Part shown: positions 35,158-44,127 of the stretch, one piece after another
How positions within the stretch are numbered: position 1 is the first letter of the stretch
Layout: each line of letters begins with the position of its first letter
Source of the DNA: Streptomyces sp. S.PNR 29
GTDB taxonomy: Bacteria; Actinomycetota; Actinomycetes; Streptomycetales; Streptomycetaceae
Length of the DNA: 64,000 nt
Assembly (NCBI RefSeq): GCF_030386795.1
Contig: NZ_JANUQM010000001.1
Location: forward strand, 430,363 to 494,362
Direction of reading: 5' to 3'
Position numbers and translations under genes: made by a program
Notes under the pieces: model-generated
The model's input: the letters and a program-made list of their open reading frames with translations, nothing else
The model's database searches: none
Told to the model about the DNA's origin: nothing

Positions 35158-35886
35158 TTGACTGACGCCAGGCGGATCCTCGTGCTGTGGGACATCGACC
35201 GCACTCTGCTGTACGTCGGCGACATCGACCGGCAGGTGTACCGCGAGACCTTCGCAGAGATCGTCGGCCGCCCTGCGGAACGTCTTCCGGCCCGGGGCAC
35301 CGGGGTCACTATGCCCCTCGCGATCCGCTCCTTGCTCCTGGACAACGGCGTTCCTGAGAAGGAGATCCCCAGTCTGTTGCCGCGCATGGTGGAACTCCTG
35401 CCACAGCGTCTCGCCGCCCACACCGGAAAGCTGCGGGAGCAAGGCGTCCTCCTGCCCGGCGCTGTAGCCGCCCTCAAAGCAGTACATGCACGGCCGGACT
35501 ACGTTCCGACCGTCGTCACGGGAAACCTCAAGCCCAACGCGCTGCTGAAGCTGGACGCGTTCAATCTCGCCGGGTTCCTGGACACTGAGGTCGGCGGGTA
35601 CTCCTCCGACAACGACCATCGCCCTGCCCTGGTCGGTGTGGCGCAGCAACGAGCCCAGGCCAAGTACGAGACGGTCTTCAGCCGTGCCAACACTGTCATC
35701 ATCGGAGACTCCCTCGAAGACGTCCGTACCGGCCTGGAGGGCGGCGCTCCTGTGATCGGAGTCGCTTCCGGCAAGACTGCCGCTGACGAACTCGCCTCGG
35801 CCGGAGCCGATGTCGTCCTCGACAGCCTCGAAGACGTCCCCCAACTCCTGGACGCTATTGCTGTAGCGACTGGCGGCCGCGACTGA
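35158..35886 (+). CDS. HAD-superfamily phosphatase
   Basis: 242 residues. Motif I is LVLWDIDRTLL (Asp nucleophile and Asp acid/base), motif II is VVTGN, and motif IV is IIGDSLEDVRTG with the metal-binding acids. This matches phosphoglycolate-phosphatase-type HAD enzymes that hydrolyse small phosphate esters. The TTG start at 35158 lies 2 bp after the XRE stop, with AAGGAG upstream. It is translationally coupled to the regulator. Its natural substrate might be the product of one of the many kinases nearby, but nothing proves it. Confidence 0.85.
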   Translation: MTDARRILVLWDIDRTLLYVGDIDRQVYRETFAEIVGRPAERLPARGTGVTMPLAIRSLLLDNGVPEKEIPSLLPRMVELLPQRLAAHTGKLREQGVLLPGAVAALKAVHARPDYVPTVVTGNLKPNALLKLDAFNLAGFLDTEVGGYSSDNDHRPALVGVAQQRAQAKYETVFSRANTVIIGDSLEDVRTGLEGGAPVIGVASGKTAADELASAGADVVLDSLEDVPQLLDAIAVATGGRD

Positions 35887-35920
35887 TGACGGCACCCTGA
35901 AGAACCCTTCAACTGCGCCT

Positions 35921-35948
35921 ATTACAAGGGTGATATCGGCACGCGCGT
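35921..35948. promoter_or_regulatory. 28-bp operator-like array (site 2)
   Basis: Half sites ATTAC, GTGAT, ATCGG and CGCGT occur in the same 5-4-5-5-4-5 register as the other sites. The inner palindrome is partly degenerate. It lies 44 bp before the second zinc-ribbon/XRE gene. Confidence 0.55.
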
Positions 35949-35991
35949 ACCCCGCTTACGCTGGCGGACGCAGACGAGAAACGGGGGTGCG

Positions 35992-37473
35992 ATGCGCAAG
36001 CACGCTCGCGTATGCGCGGACTGCGGATGTCGATTGAGCCAGTACAACGATGAGGACCGGTGTGCGGCGTGCGCACGCGACAGGCGTCTCGACACTCGCC
36101 CTCAATGCAGCGTTCCTGACACCGTCTGGCACGACTCGGCGGTCCAATCTGCGATCTCCGCATGGGACTTCGGGCGAGCCAGTCGCCTCATCCGCGAGGG
36201 GGCGGACCTTCGTCAGGAAGACATGGCTCTCATGACGGGGCTGAGCCAGGGCTTCTTGTCGATGCTGGAAGCAGGAACTCGCCGCCTAACGAATCTCGAC
36301 AAGGTCGCGAGGTTCCTGAAGGGCATTGAGACACCCGACGCGCTGCTCCCCCCACCGTTCCGTGAGCAGCATCATGCGAAGCCCTCGCCCCTTCCCCTAC
36401 CTCTCTTAGGACGATCCTCCGTCGGTTACCAGGTCGCGTCCGGTGAGCAGGGAGCGGATCTGCACGAACTCGCAGCCCAAGCTGCAGCTCAGTCGCTCCA
36501 GTTCACGGAAGAGATCACGAGGAGCAACGTAAGCGACGTCGAACTTGAAGGGCTCGAGACCAAGATCGCTACGATCGCGACGGACTACGTTCACGCCCCT
36601 CTGTACCCGCTCTTTCGCGACCTCCTCACGACGAGAGACCGACTCTTCTCTCTGTTGAGCGGTCACCAGCCGCCCGGCCAGACCCGCGAGCTATTTCTTC
36701 TCGCCGGCACGAGTTGCCTCCTTCTTGCACACGCATCACAGAACCTGGGCGATCAGGACTCGGCGATCGCCCAACTTCAGACAGCCTGGACCTTTGCCGG
36801 GCAGGCCGACCACGACGACCTCCGGGCATGGGTCAAGGGCACAGCTGCGCTGATCGCAGAGTGGTCAACTCACCGTCATACAGCTCTCGAATATGCGCAA
36901 CAAGCGATCCGGCTTGCCCCTAGCGGCGAGACTCTGATCAGGACCGCCGCGATCCACGCCAGGGCCGCGGCACGCCTCGGGGACCGGAGCACGGCAGAAG
37001 CCGCGCTCAAGGAACTCGAGCGTGCCCGCGAGCAGCGCACGGACCCCGACGGACTCACCCGATTTGGAGGGCTGCTCACCTTTCCGGAAGCCAAGCAGGA
37101 GTACTACATCGGCGGAACCTACGCGCTCCTCGGAGAACACGAGCGGGCCGAACAACACGCCGCCGCGGCGGTCGATCTATACGAGATGGGCCCACAAGAG
37201 CAGCGGTCATACGGCGACGAGGCCCTGGCACGCCTGGACATCGTCACAGCGCGCATCGCAGCTGGGGAAATCGAGGGGGCTGGCGAGCAGCTCCAACCCA
37301 TCCTCGAGCTGCCGGTGGACCGTCGTATCCGGCAGCTCGGCGACGCCGTGCAGGGAGTAGCTAGTCTTCTGGAAGACCCACGGTTCGCCCGGAGCCGGGT
37401 TGCTCGCGAGCTGGCAGATGCCACCCGCGGCTACCAGGCGATCGACACCAAAGCGAAGGCCCTCACCTCATGA
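35992..37473 (+). CDS. Zinc-ribbon/XRE regulator with TPR-like C-terminus (paralogue 2)
   Basis: 493 residues with the same layout as paralogue 1: zinc ribbon CADCGCRLSQYNDEDRCAAC, HTH LRQEDMALMTGLSQGFLSML, then a helical-repeat C-terminus (about 150-490) with repeats such as ALLGEHERAEQHAAAAVDLY. It lacks the internal twin-Arg element. Its stop overlaps the start of the APH-fold kinase gene (ATGA), so regulator and kinase are co-translated. The array 44 bp upstream suggests autoregulation. Confidence 0.85.
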   Translation: MRKHARVCADCGCRLSQYNDEDRCAACARDRRLDTRPQCSVPDTVWHDSAVQSAISAWDFGRASRLIREGADLRQEDMALMTGLSQGFLSMLEAGTRRLTNLDKVARFLKGIETPDALLPPPFREQHHAKPSPLPLPLLGRSSVGYQVASGEQGADLHELAAQAAAQSLQFTEEITRSNVSDVELEGLETKIATIATDYVHAPLYPLFRDLLTTRDRLFSLLSGHQPPGQTRELFLLAGTSCLLLAHASQNLGDQDSAIAQLQTAWTFAGQADHDDLRAWVKGTAALIAEWSTHRHTALEYAQQAIRLAPSGETLIRTAAIHARAAARLGDRSTAEAALKELERAREQRTDPDGLTRFGGLLTFPEAKQEYYIGGTYALLGEHERAEQHAAAAVDLYEMGPQEQRSYGDEALARLDIVTARIAAGEIEGAGEQLQPILELPVDRRIRQLGDAVQGVASLLEDPRFARSRVARELADATRGYQAIDTKAKALTS

Positions 37474-38345
37474 CGATGACGGTCTCTCCTGAGTCCGCCG
37501 CCCGCATGGCCTGCCGGGCAGCAGGCCTGACAGACCGCTCTCTTGCCCCGCTTCACCACCATGCCACCTCGGTGTTCCTTCATGCCGCAGAAGGCGTTGT
37601 GGTGCGCGTCAGCCCTATCGCGCAGCAGCGCCGCCTCGAAACGGCCGTCTCCCTCACTCACTGGCTCGTCGCGAACAACTTCCCGGCGACGGAGCCGCTA
37701 AATGTGCCCCAGCCGCTGACATACGGGTCGTGCGCAGTCACGTTCTGGCGGCACTACCCACAATCTGGGCATGAGGCCCCACCGTCCGGACGGCTGGGCG
37801 ACCTGCTCAGAGCTCTGCACTCCCTTCCGTCTCCGCCGATGACGCTGCCGCAGTACCAACCGCTCGTCTCCCTCCAGACTTCCGTGGAATCCAGCACCTA
37901 CCTGGCACCGAACCAGCGTGCGTGGCTCATTGAGCGTCGGCAGGAACTCCTGAATGCTTACGGCGAGCTGCATTTTCCCTTGGGACAAGGGCACATCCAT
38001 GGAGACGCCTACCCAGGCAACACACTCTGGGACGCGCAGAACGTCAGACTTGGAGACTGGGACGAGGCCGCCTTCGGACCGCGAGAGATCGACTTGGCCA
38101 ACACGTTCCAAGGAGTCCGATTCGGTCGGACTTCTGTAGAATTGGATGATTTTGCCCTTCGATACGGATACGACATCAGGCGGTGGCCAGGACTCTCCAT
38201 CCTGGTCGGCATCCGAGAGCTACACACCCTTGGCTCCTTCATCCGGCGTGCGGATCACGGCGACATGAATGCCGCCGAGCAACTTTCCTATCGCATCGAA
38301 ACTCTGAAAAATGACGATAAGCAAGCTCAATGGGGCGCGGCCTGA
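37470..38345 (+). CDS. APH-fold phosphotransferase coupled to a zinc-ribbon/XRE gene
   Basis: 291 residues. The catalytic loop is HGDAYPGNT and the metal motif is LGDWDEAAFG, so it should be active. A likely ATP-binding region is GVVVRVSPI. The best general match is to small-molecule kinases of the APH/choline-kinase fold. The ATG overlaps the regulator stop by 4 bp. The substrate is unknown. The regulator may respond to the same molecule. Confidence 0.8.
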   Translation: MTMTVSPESAARMACRAAGLTDRSLAPLHHHATSVFLHAAEGVVVRVSPIAQQRRLETAVSLTHWLVANNFPATEPLNVPQPLTYGSCAVTFWRHYPQSGHEAPPSGRLGDLLRALHSLPSPPMTLPQYQPLVSLQTSVESSTYLAPNQRAWLIERRQELLNAYGELHFPLGQGHIHGDAYPGNTLWDAQNVRLGDWDEAAFGPREIDLANTFQGVRFGRTSVELDDFALRYGYDIRRWPGLSILVGIRELHTLGSFIRRADHGDMNAAEQLSYRIETLKNDDKQAQWGAA

Positions 38346-38444
38346 AGGCAATCGGGACGTTAATGGCACTGCGACTAGAGGCCTGACAGTACCGTCTCAA
38401 CCGCGGCGATCGGTATTGGCTCTGTCCATGAGCCCCCGGAGTGC

Positions 38445-39299
38445 CTAGAAGTCGTACACCGCGAAGTCCCTCACCGGGTGGTAGCCGATCCGCTGGTACA
38501 GGCCGTTGCTGGTGGGGTTGGCCAGATCCGCGAACAGCAGCACCTCCGCCGCGCCGGCCGCCAGTGCCGCCCGGCTAACTTCCACCGTCGCAGCGCCGGC
38601 GTAGCCGCGTCCGCGCAGGTGGGCTGGCGTGTAGACGGGAGCCACCCTGACCTGGCTGGCGACCATCAGGGTCACGCCCGCCATGGAGACGGGGGAACCG
38701 TCCGGGGTCTCCCAGAACCTTACGCGTCCGTGGGCGATGCGCGTGTCGGCCCAGGCGCCGGGGTTCGCAGAGGGAGCCGATCCGAGGGCCGCGGCGAACT
38801 CTTCGTACCAGCACATGAGCTGTTCGCGGTCCTGCTCGTCCGCGACCCGGCCCTGGCCCTCCGGACGCGGTTCCGGTGGCGTGAGCGTGCCGAGGCGGTA
38901 CAGCCGCTGGCGCTCGTGGAGCATTGGCGTCGCGCCGGTGTGCCGCTGCCAGGCCTCGGCGAAAGCGGTGGCGGTGTCGCGGTCCGCGCTGACGCCGGGG
39001 ACGGGGAGACCGAGGGCGGCCAGGTGGGCGGCGAGGGTGTCGGCCTCGTCAGGTGTGAGGGGGGTGAGGTTCAGGCGGTGGGACGGGGTGCGGAAGTAGG
39101 TTGCGCGGACCTCGCCCGCTCTCTCCAGGATGCCGAAGAAGGGGTCTTCGGCACCGTATGCATGCGGTCCGCGTGTACGCAGGGCCTCGGTCGCCGTCAG
39201 GGGAATGGTGTGCACGGCGGGGCGCGAGTGCAGGAAGCCTCCTGCGCGGCCTAGGAAACTGTCGACGTCATCGGTGAAGTGCCAGTCGTCCGGGCGCAT
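38445..39299 (-). CDS. GNAT-family N-acetyltransferase
   Basis: 284 residues. The C-terminal GNAT domain has VAPVYTPAHLRGRGYAGA, the acetyl-CoA pyrophosphate loop, and NPTSNGLYQRIGYHPV at the end, the standard GNAT C-terminus. The N-terminal half is a second, diverged GNAT-like fold. It is convergent with the kinase gene, with no clear terminator between. The acceptor is unknown. Confidence 0.82.
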   Translation of the reverse strand: MRPDDWHFTDDVDSFLGRAGGFLHSRPAVHTIPLTATEALRTRGPHAYGAEDPFFGILERAGEVRATYFRTPSHRLNLTPLTPDEADTLAAHLAALGLPVPGVSADRDTATAFAEAWQRHTGATPMLHERQRLYRLGTLTPPEPRPEGQGRVADEQDREQLMCWYEEFAAALGSAPSANPGAWADTRIAHGRVRFWETPDGSPVSMAGVTLMVASQVRVAPVYTPAHLRGRGYAGAATVEVSRAALAAGAAEVLLFADLANPTSNGLYQRIGYHPVRDFAVYDF

Positions 39300-39461
39300 G
39301 CCTCATGTTCCCGCGCGTTCACGGACTGTGCCCGTGATTTTTCCGACGGGCTAGGCTACCGGGCGCGATCAGGACGCCGCCTCGCCCCGAGGACGCCGCC
39401 GCCTACTTCGATCGCTCGAAGTAACCGGTCGAGGAAGGTGCAGTGGTAGTGGCACCCTGGC

Positions 39462-40094
39462 GTGATGCTGCTCAAGCTCACCGGTTCAAGTTGCTCGGGG
39501 AAGACGACACTCGCCTATGCAGCAGCCGATCGGCTCCGGAATATTGTCGTGCACGACTTCGATGAACTGGGCGTGCCGGAGGGTGCCGATCGGCGCTATC
39601 GCCATCGCATGACCGAGATGTGGTTGCGTCGCGCGCTTCAGTATCAGGACCGGGGCATCGACTTGCTCTTCACCGGACAGTCGCCTTTGGGTGAGGTCCT
39701 GGCCGCGCCCTCCGCCCCACTGCTGGACGGCATCGCCATGTGCCTGGTTGATGTCGCCGACGAGGTCCGGCGCGCTCGTCTTGCCGAACGTGACCCCGGG
39801 CGGTGGGACACTCAGGCGGTCGACGCCTTCCTTGGCTGGGCCGAGTGGCACCGCAACCATGCGCTCGACCCCCGTCACCGGCCTCGCGTCATTGTCGATG
39901 ACGGCTGGTCCGAGATGGTCTGGAACCGCTGGACCGGATGGAATGCCGATGACCTCCGATGGTGCACGCAGTTACTCGACACCACGCACCGACCAGTCGC
40001 CGAATCCGTGGATCAGGTCGAGCAGTGGATCACGGAGCAGCGCCAAGCGCACCGGGTCGGCGAACTCCCCCTGAGTCAGGGCTGGGCTTCGTGA
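39462..40094 (+). CDS. P-loop kinase, nucleoside/small-molecule kinase-like
   Basis: 210 residues. The Walker A motif is LTGSSCSGKTTLAYAAA, followed by a DFDELG acidic pair after strand 2 and a LAERDPGRWD lid-like region. The overall pattern resembles AAA-type shikimate- or nucleotide-kinase-like proteins of actinobacteria. The start is GTG at 39462 or ATG at 39465. It appears monocistronic. The substrate is not deducible. Confidence 0.7.
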   Translation: MMLLKLTGSSCSGKTTLAYAAADRLRNIVVHDFDELGVPEGADRRYRHRMTEMWLRRALQYQDRGIDLLFTGQSPLGEVLAAPSAPLLDGIAMCLVDVADEVRRARLAERDPGRWDTQAVDAFLGWAEWHRNHALDPRHRPRVIVDDGWSEMVWNRWTGWNADDLRWCTQLLDTTHRPVAESVDQVEQWITEQRQAHRVGELPLSQGWAS

Positions 40095-40406
40095 TTTGCC
40101 CTAACCGCGTCAGCCGTCAGAATCGTGCATACAACTCGGCATTCAGAGGATGGGGGATCGTCTGGCGGCTCGGCGAGACTCAGTACACCGTCAGCCCATA
40201 CAGGTTCGAACACGCGTATTCCTGGTGGAGTTGGCCCAGTCCATCCCGGAGCGATGTCTAAGCCAGGAAGACCATGACGGGGAGCAAGGGGTCCCGCACT
40301 CCAATTTTTCCTGCACGGGCCTGTATCCAGCCTTTGGTCACGTAGCAGGCTGCGCGCGAGGCAAACTGATGTGAAGCAAGATTTTCCTCGCCTACTGGGA
40401 ACCAGC
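40095..40406. other. Intergenic stretch
   Basis: About 310 bp between the kinase and the NUDIX gene. No promoter, repeat, RNA or operator array was recognised. Confidence 0.35.
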
Positions 40407-40904
40407 ATGCCGGTTAGCCCGACCTCTCCATCTACCGCGACCACCTACACCGACGGCCATTACCGATCAGTGATCGGTGTGCATCTCATTTTACTGAGAG
40501 ACGACAAGGTCCTCCTCGGCCTGAGGAGGGGAACGGGATGGAGAGACGGCCACTTTCACCTGCCGGCTGGCAGCCTTGAGGTTGGCGAAACCGTCACTGC
40601 AGGAGCCGTACGGGAGGGGGCGGAGGAACTAGGGCTGGACCTTCGGGAGGAGGATCTGGAACTGGTGCACACCGTTCACCACTGGACCGGCGAGGACGAT
40701 CCCCGGCTGCACCTGTTCTTTCGGGTACGCCGATGGTCAGGTGAGCCGTTCAATGCCGAGCCCCACAAGTGCGCCAGCCTCGGTTGGCACCCTATGGCTG
40801 ATCTCCCGGAACCGATGGTGGACTTCTCAGCTGTGGCTCTGAGGCTGTTTCCTCAGGGAGTTGCCTTCTCGTGCGTCGGATGGCCCGAACCGGCCAGTTC
40901 GTAG
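40407..40904 (+). CDS. NUDIX hydrolase
   Basis: 165 residues from an ATG at 40407 (an upstream GTG at 40371 would add 12). The NUDIX box is GSLEVGETVTAGAVREGAEE followed by LGL, complete apart from a Gly at the hydrophobic position. The substrate would be a nucleoside diphosphate linked to another group. It ends 1 bp before a strong bidirectional hairpin and faces the CYTH gene. Confidence 0.82.
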   Translation: MPVSPTSPSTATTYTDGHYRSVIGVHLILLRDDKVLLGLRRGTGWRDGHFHLPAGSLEVGETVTAGAVREGAEELGLDLREEDLELVHTVHHWTGEDDPRLHLFFRVRRWSGEPFNAEPHKCASLGWHPMADLPEPMVDFSAVALRLFPQGVAFSCVGWPEPASS

Positions 40905-40905
40905 A

Positions 40906-40953
40906 CCGCAACTCGCGGGGCGACCGCTGTCGCGGCCGCCCCGCGAGTTGCGG
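40906..40953. terminator. Bidirectional terminator
   Basis: Arms CCGCAACTCGCGGGGCG (40906-40922) and its exact complement (40937-40953) form a 17-bp stem with a 14-base loop. It lies exactly between the stops of the convergent NUDIX and CYTH genes. Confidence 0.85.
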
Positions 40954-40954
40954 A

Positions 40955-41506
40955 TTACGCGTCGAACGCGAGTTGCGATTCTGCGAGGATGTCGCGTCCG
41001 AGGACGGCCTTGTAGACCTCGTCAACGCTGCCGAAGGACGCTTCCTCGAAGTTGAGCCCCAGGGACTCGGCGGCCGTTCGCACCGCAGCCTCGTCGGGCC
41101 CTTCAACCTCCAGGAAGGTCGGCAGGCCCGGCCATGTGTCAATGTCGTACGTGACCCCGTCGAGCTTCCACTCCTCGCGATAGTTCTCCTGGAAACGCAT
41201 GGCGGTGAAGCCCATGGCCTCCAACAGCGTCTTGGCCTTCTCGAAGCTGCCCACCTCCACTTCGGCTTCGAGGACAGTGTCGATGGCCGACACCTCACCG
41301 GTGGCCTGCTTGTAGGTCAGCATCGTCTTCTCGCCCTGCTCCCGAAGGCGCAGCCAGCCGCGGCGGGACTCGATGTCGCCGTTCATGAAGACGATCCTCC
41401 GCATCAGCGTGCGTGGCATCGTGCAAGTGGCGGAGCGTGACGCCAGGTGCTCGCTGATCTTCGTGGCGTCAACGTTGAGGAATCGTGCTTCGAACTCGGT
41501 CTGCAT
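40955..41506 (-). CDS. CYTH-domain protein (class IV adenylate cyclase/thiamine-triphosphatase type)
   Basis: 183 residues. The diagnostic E-x-E-x-(K/R) motif is EFEAR near the N-terminus. Basic and acidic strand residues follow, such as LRLREQG, TYKQATG, DTVLEAEVEV and YDIDTWPGLPTFLEVEGP, which line the triphosphate tunnel of CYTH enzymes. Members hydrolyse organic triphosphates or make cAMP. It is the last gene of a four-gene minus-strand operon (kinase, radical SAM, methyltransferase, CYTH). Which triphosphate it acts on is unknown. Confidence 0.85.
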   Translation of the reverse strand: MQTEFEARFLNVDATKISEHLASRSATCTMPRTLMRRIVFMNGDIESRRGWLRLREQGEKTMLTYKQATGEVSAIDTVLEAEVEVGSFEKAKTLLEAMGFTAMRFQENYREEWKLDGVTYDIDTWPGLPTFLEVEGPDEAAVRTAAESLGLNFEEASFGSVDEVYKAVLGRDILAESQLAFDA

Positions 41507-41516
41507 CGTTCTCTTC

Positions 41517-42155
41517 CTACTGGTGGGTCGCGATGATCAGGCCCATGCGGTGGACGTGATCACGTAGTTGTTCCACGTGAGGGTCCTCGAGGAAGGGAGG
41601 CGTGTACGTCTCCCAGTCGATCGACCAGTCGAGGAAGAAGCGTCGCATCTCTCCTTCCTCCGGATAGTGCTCCGTGGCGAGGTGTCGCGGCTCGACGGGC
41701 ATCATGTACTCGGCGCCGAACACGCCGCCTTCCTGCCGGCACAGATCCTTCATAGCCGAGATGAAGTCGCCCAGGGGCCGGTGGTGGTTGACGCTGTAGT
41801 GCCAGGAGCAACTTGTCCACACCGCTTCCGCAGGCCCCACCTTCACGGCAGGGCCGAGGATATCTGCCTCCACGATCTCGACTCGCTCTGACAGTCCTTC
41901 TTCAGCCAGCCGCTTACGCAACCCCGGCATATTCGACTGAATGTGCCCTGGCAGAACCACTGGACCGCCGTTGATCGCGGTCTCGTCACGCTCGATGGCC
42001 ACGACGTGGATTCCGCGTCGGGCCAGAGGCAGTACGAACTTGCCATCCGAGGCACCGACGACGCATACCGACGACACCCCCCGCTCCTCGATAAGGCTCA
42101 GGAACAGCGGGAAGAACGTCCGAGTCTCCTGCCAGAGACTCCTGGTTGCCGGCAT
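41517..42155 (-). CDS. Class I SAM-dependent methyltransferase-like protein
   Basis: 212 residues. The SAM-binding loop is VCVVGASDGKFVLPLAR with VVAIERD as the acidic strand end. Strand 4 is AVWTSCSWHYSVNHH. It has EARHIAT-free C-terminal sequence ending LRDHVHRMGLIIATHQ. It lies 6 bp downstream of the radical SAM gene and 10 bp upstream of CYTH, so it clearly shares their transcript. The substrate is unknown and may be the product of the radical SAM step. Confidence 0.75.
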   Translation of the reverse strand: MPATRSLWQETRTFFPLFLSLIEERGVSSVCVVGASDGKFVLPLARRGIHVVAIERDETAINGGPVVLPGHIQSNMPGLRKRLAEEGLSERVEIVEADILGPAVKVGPAEAVWTSCSWHYSVNHHRPLGDFISAMKDLCRQEGGVFGAEYMMPVEPRHLATEHYPEEGEMRRFFLDWSIDWETYTPPFLEDPHVEQLRDHVHRMGLIIATHQ

Positions 42156-42161
42156 CAGCGT

Positions 42162-43073
42162 TCACCCGGCCTGCGCTGTCGCGTACACGACGTCTGGGAT
42201 ACCGACTGCGAATTCGTCGTTGGCCCGAGGCTCGTAGTTGATCGCCCGCGTAGTCTTGTCCCACCGGAAGGCATTCACGTCGCGGCCGACAGCCTTGCAG
42301 GAGACGGTCAGACCGCCACGTGGATCGGACTCGATGCGATCGAGCCACCCGTCGGCCACCAGATTGGAGCACTGCTCGCCTGAGGGCTCGGGAGACAGGT
42401 CGGAGTCGTACACGATGCGGATCCCCAGCCCCGCGTCCGCGATCTGATGGTGAAGGTCGGCGTACCGTGCCGCGTCGCCGACTTCGAGCTCCGGATTCTC
42501 GGCGGCGTTACCCACAAGCCGGAGAGCATGGAGCTTCAACTCCCCCACCCCGTGTGCCTCCAGCAGACGGGCGAGCGGAACCACGTCGTCGAGGTTGCCC
42601 TCGGTGACGGTCATCGTTGCGCCCGTGGTGATCCCCAGTTCGCGTACGAGATCCACCATCTCAATGGCACCCTCGAAGCTGCCGGCCTGACGGATGACGT
42701 CGTGCCTGTCTTTGAGGCCATCGAGGGACACCCGGAACTTGTCGAGCCACGGTGCTACCGCTTGGATCCGGGATCGGAAGCCACGGTGACCATTCGTGCA
42801 GATCTCTACCCGAAGGCCGATTCCCTTCGCGTACGCGGCCACGTCTTCGATGTGCGGATACAGAAGCGGCTCACCGCCCAGAAGAGTCACCGCTTCAAGC
42901 TGATACACCTCGCGGAAGTGGTCGAGGATGGCGCACGCTTCCGCCAGCGTGAACTGATCTGGAGCTTCAAGAAGCTTGCCGTGGAAGCAGGTCTTGCACC
43001 TCATGTTGCACTTGTATTGGAGTTGCAAGTAGAACATGCGAACGCGGATTATCCCTGCGACTTGATCGAGCAC
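42162..43073 (-). CDS. Radical SAM enzyme
   Basis: 304 residues. The cluster-binding motif is YKCNMRCKTCFHG (Cys-x3-Cys-x2-Cys). Further radical SAM landmarks are LLGGEPLLYPH (GGE motif) and FRVSLDGL. The C-terminal part has two Cys (SGEQCSN and VSCKAVG) that might hold a small auxiliary site but do not form a full SPASM motif. I place the start at GTG 43073 because AAGGAG lies nine bases upstream. The enzyme would bind one 4Fe-4S cluster and generate a 5'-deoxyadenosyl radical. Role unknown. It is in one operon with a kinase, a methyltransferase and a CYTH protein. Confidence 0.85.
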   Translation of the reverse strand: MLDQVAGIIRVRMFYLQLQYKCNMRCKTCFHGKLLEAPDQFTLAEACAILDHFREVYQLEAVTLLGGEPLLYPHIEDVAAYAKGIGLRVEICTNGHRGFRSRIQAVAPWLDKFRVSLDGLKDRHDVIRQAGSFEGAIEMVDLVRELGITTGATMTVTEGNLDDVVPLARLLEAHGVGELKLHALRLVGNAAENPELEVGDAARYADLHHQIADAGLGIRIVYDSDLSPEPSGEQCSNLVADGWLDRIESDPRGGLTVSCKAVGRDVNAFRWDKTTRAINYEPRANDEFAVGIPDVVYATAQAG

Positions 43074-43181
43074 GATGCTCAACTCCTTCGGCGTGCCTGC
43101 GGGGGGTCGTAGGTTGCAACGCGTAGCAGCGGTGATGTCGAGCTCTCACTCCGTCTTGTGTGATGGGCCCAAAGGCTGGCG

Positions 43182-43808
43182 TCATTGGACTTTGACGAGA
43201 TGAGTGAGCCCGTCGACAACGCCGGCTACATTAAGTCCGTTTGTGTCGAAGCGATTGAGATCAAACGACTCATACATACGTTGAGTAGCGGTCACATTGG
43301 ATTCCTCTACGCGTGACCAGTAGCCCAGTCCGTTCTGCCTCGCACGCTCCGCCAACCGCCGCTGCCGTTCCGATTCATCTACTGTCAGAAGGAAGGTCAC
43401 GTCCGGTTCGAGAGCCCTACTCCAATCGACTTGGGGAAGTTCAGTAATCCCCAACGCCGAATGAGTCGCGAGCGTCCGGTAGAAATAGCTCTCAACCACA
43501 ACGTCCTGGCCGTTCCTCAGAACATGGTGAATCGTCTCGGACACTGCATAGTTCGTCATCATCCAGAAGTGCAGCCGGGGCATTACAAGCTGCTTCTTGT
43601 CGACTTCCTTACGGATATGCTCGAATTCGGGGAGGAGTGTCGGCATGGCCACTGCATCGAGAGAGTGAGCTAAGAGCGGCGCCACGGTGCTCTTGCCGAC
43701 GGCGCTCAGCCCTTCAAGTACGATGAACCGGCCGTAACCGTTCCTACTTTCGTGCGCTTCCGCTTTGTCCGCAGGTTGTGGGGACAAGGTCGAGGGCGAC
43801 TGTGGCAC
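43182..43808 (-). CDS. P-loop kinase resembling thymidylate kinase
   Basis: 208 residues. The Walker A region is VLEGLSAVGKSTVAPLLA and a lid-like basic segment is RQRRLAERARQNG. The pattern EGLSAVGKS is similar to dTMP kinase (EGxDGxGKS) and related deoxynucleotide or small-molecule kinases. The DRY/DRx motif of true Tmk is replaced by VVVESYFYR, so the substrate may differ. GTG at 43808 follows GAAGGAG. It is the first gene of the radical SAM operon, 176 bp from the operator-like array at 43984. Confidence 0.75.
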   Translation of the reverse strand: MPQSPSTLSPQPADKAEAHESRNGYGRFIVLEGLSAVGKSTVAPLLAHSLDAVAMPTLLPEFEHIRKEVDKKQLVMPRLHFWMMTNYAVSETIHHVLRNGQDVVVESYFYRTLATHSALGITELPQVDWSRALEPDVTFLLTVDESERQRRLAERARQNGLGYWSRVEESNVTATQRMYESFDLNRFDTNGLNVAGVVDGLTHLVKVQ

Positions 43809-43983
43809 TTGCCGGGCTCCTTCTCATCGCACATCTCGGAGATAGCGTCGGCCTTCTGGTCAGGGGTTGATCTGAGGGAGCGGCATGGAGACCGCGTCTG
43901 AGGTTTCTGGTGACGGAGTCCGTGCCATCCCAACCGCGGACCCGGGGGATGTTAAGCGTGGTGACTACGGCGTCATGCCGCAC

Positions 43984-44011
43984 ATTTCACCGGTGATATC
44001 ACTGGCGTGAT
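43984..44011. promoter_or_regulatory. 28-bp operator-like array (site 3)
   Basis: Half sites ATTTC, GTGAT, ATCAC and GTGAT sit in the fixed register. On the minus strand GTGCGG follows directly. It lies upstream of the kinase/radical SAM operon and 116 bp after the third zinc-ribbon/XRE gene. Confidence 0.78.
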
Positions 44012-44127
44012 GCTGACGTTCCGGCCAGTCTCATGAGGCCAATGACGCCGTCGGTTTTGGAGGGTGTTCCCAGCGAGACAGAGACCACATGGCAGGTCGG
44101 CCCTGTGGCTCACCCGATGAGCGGCCC

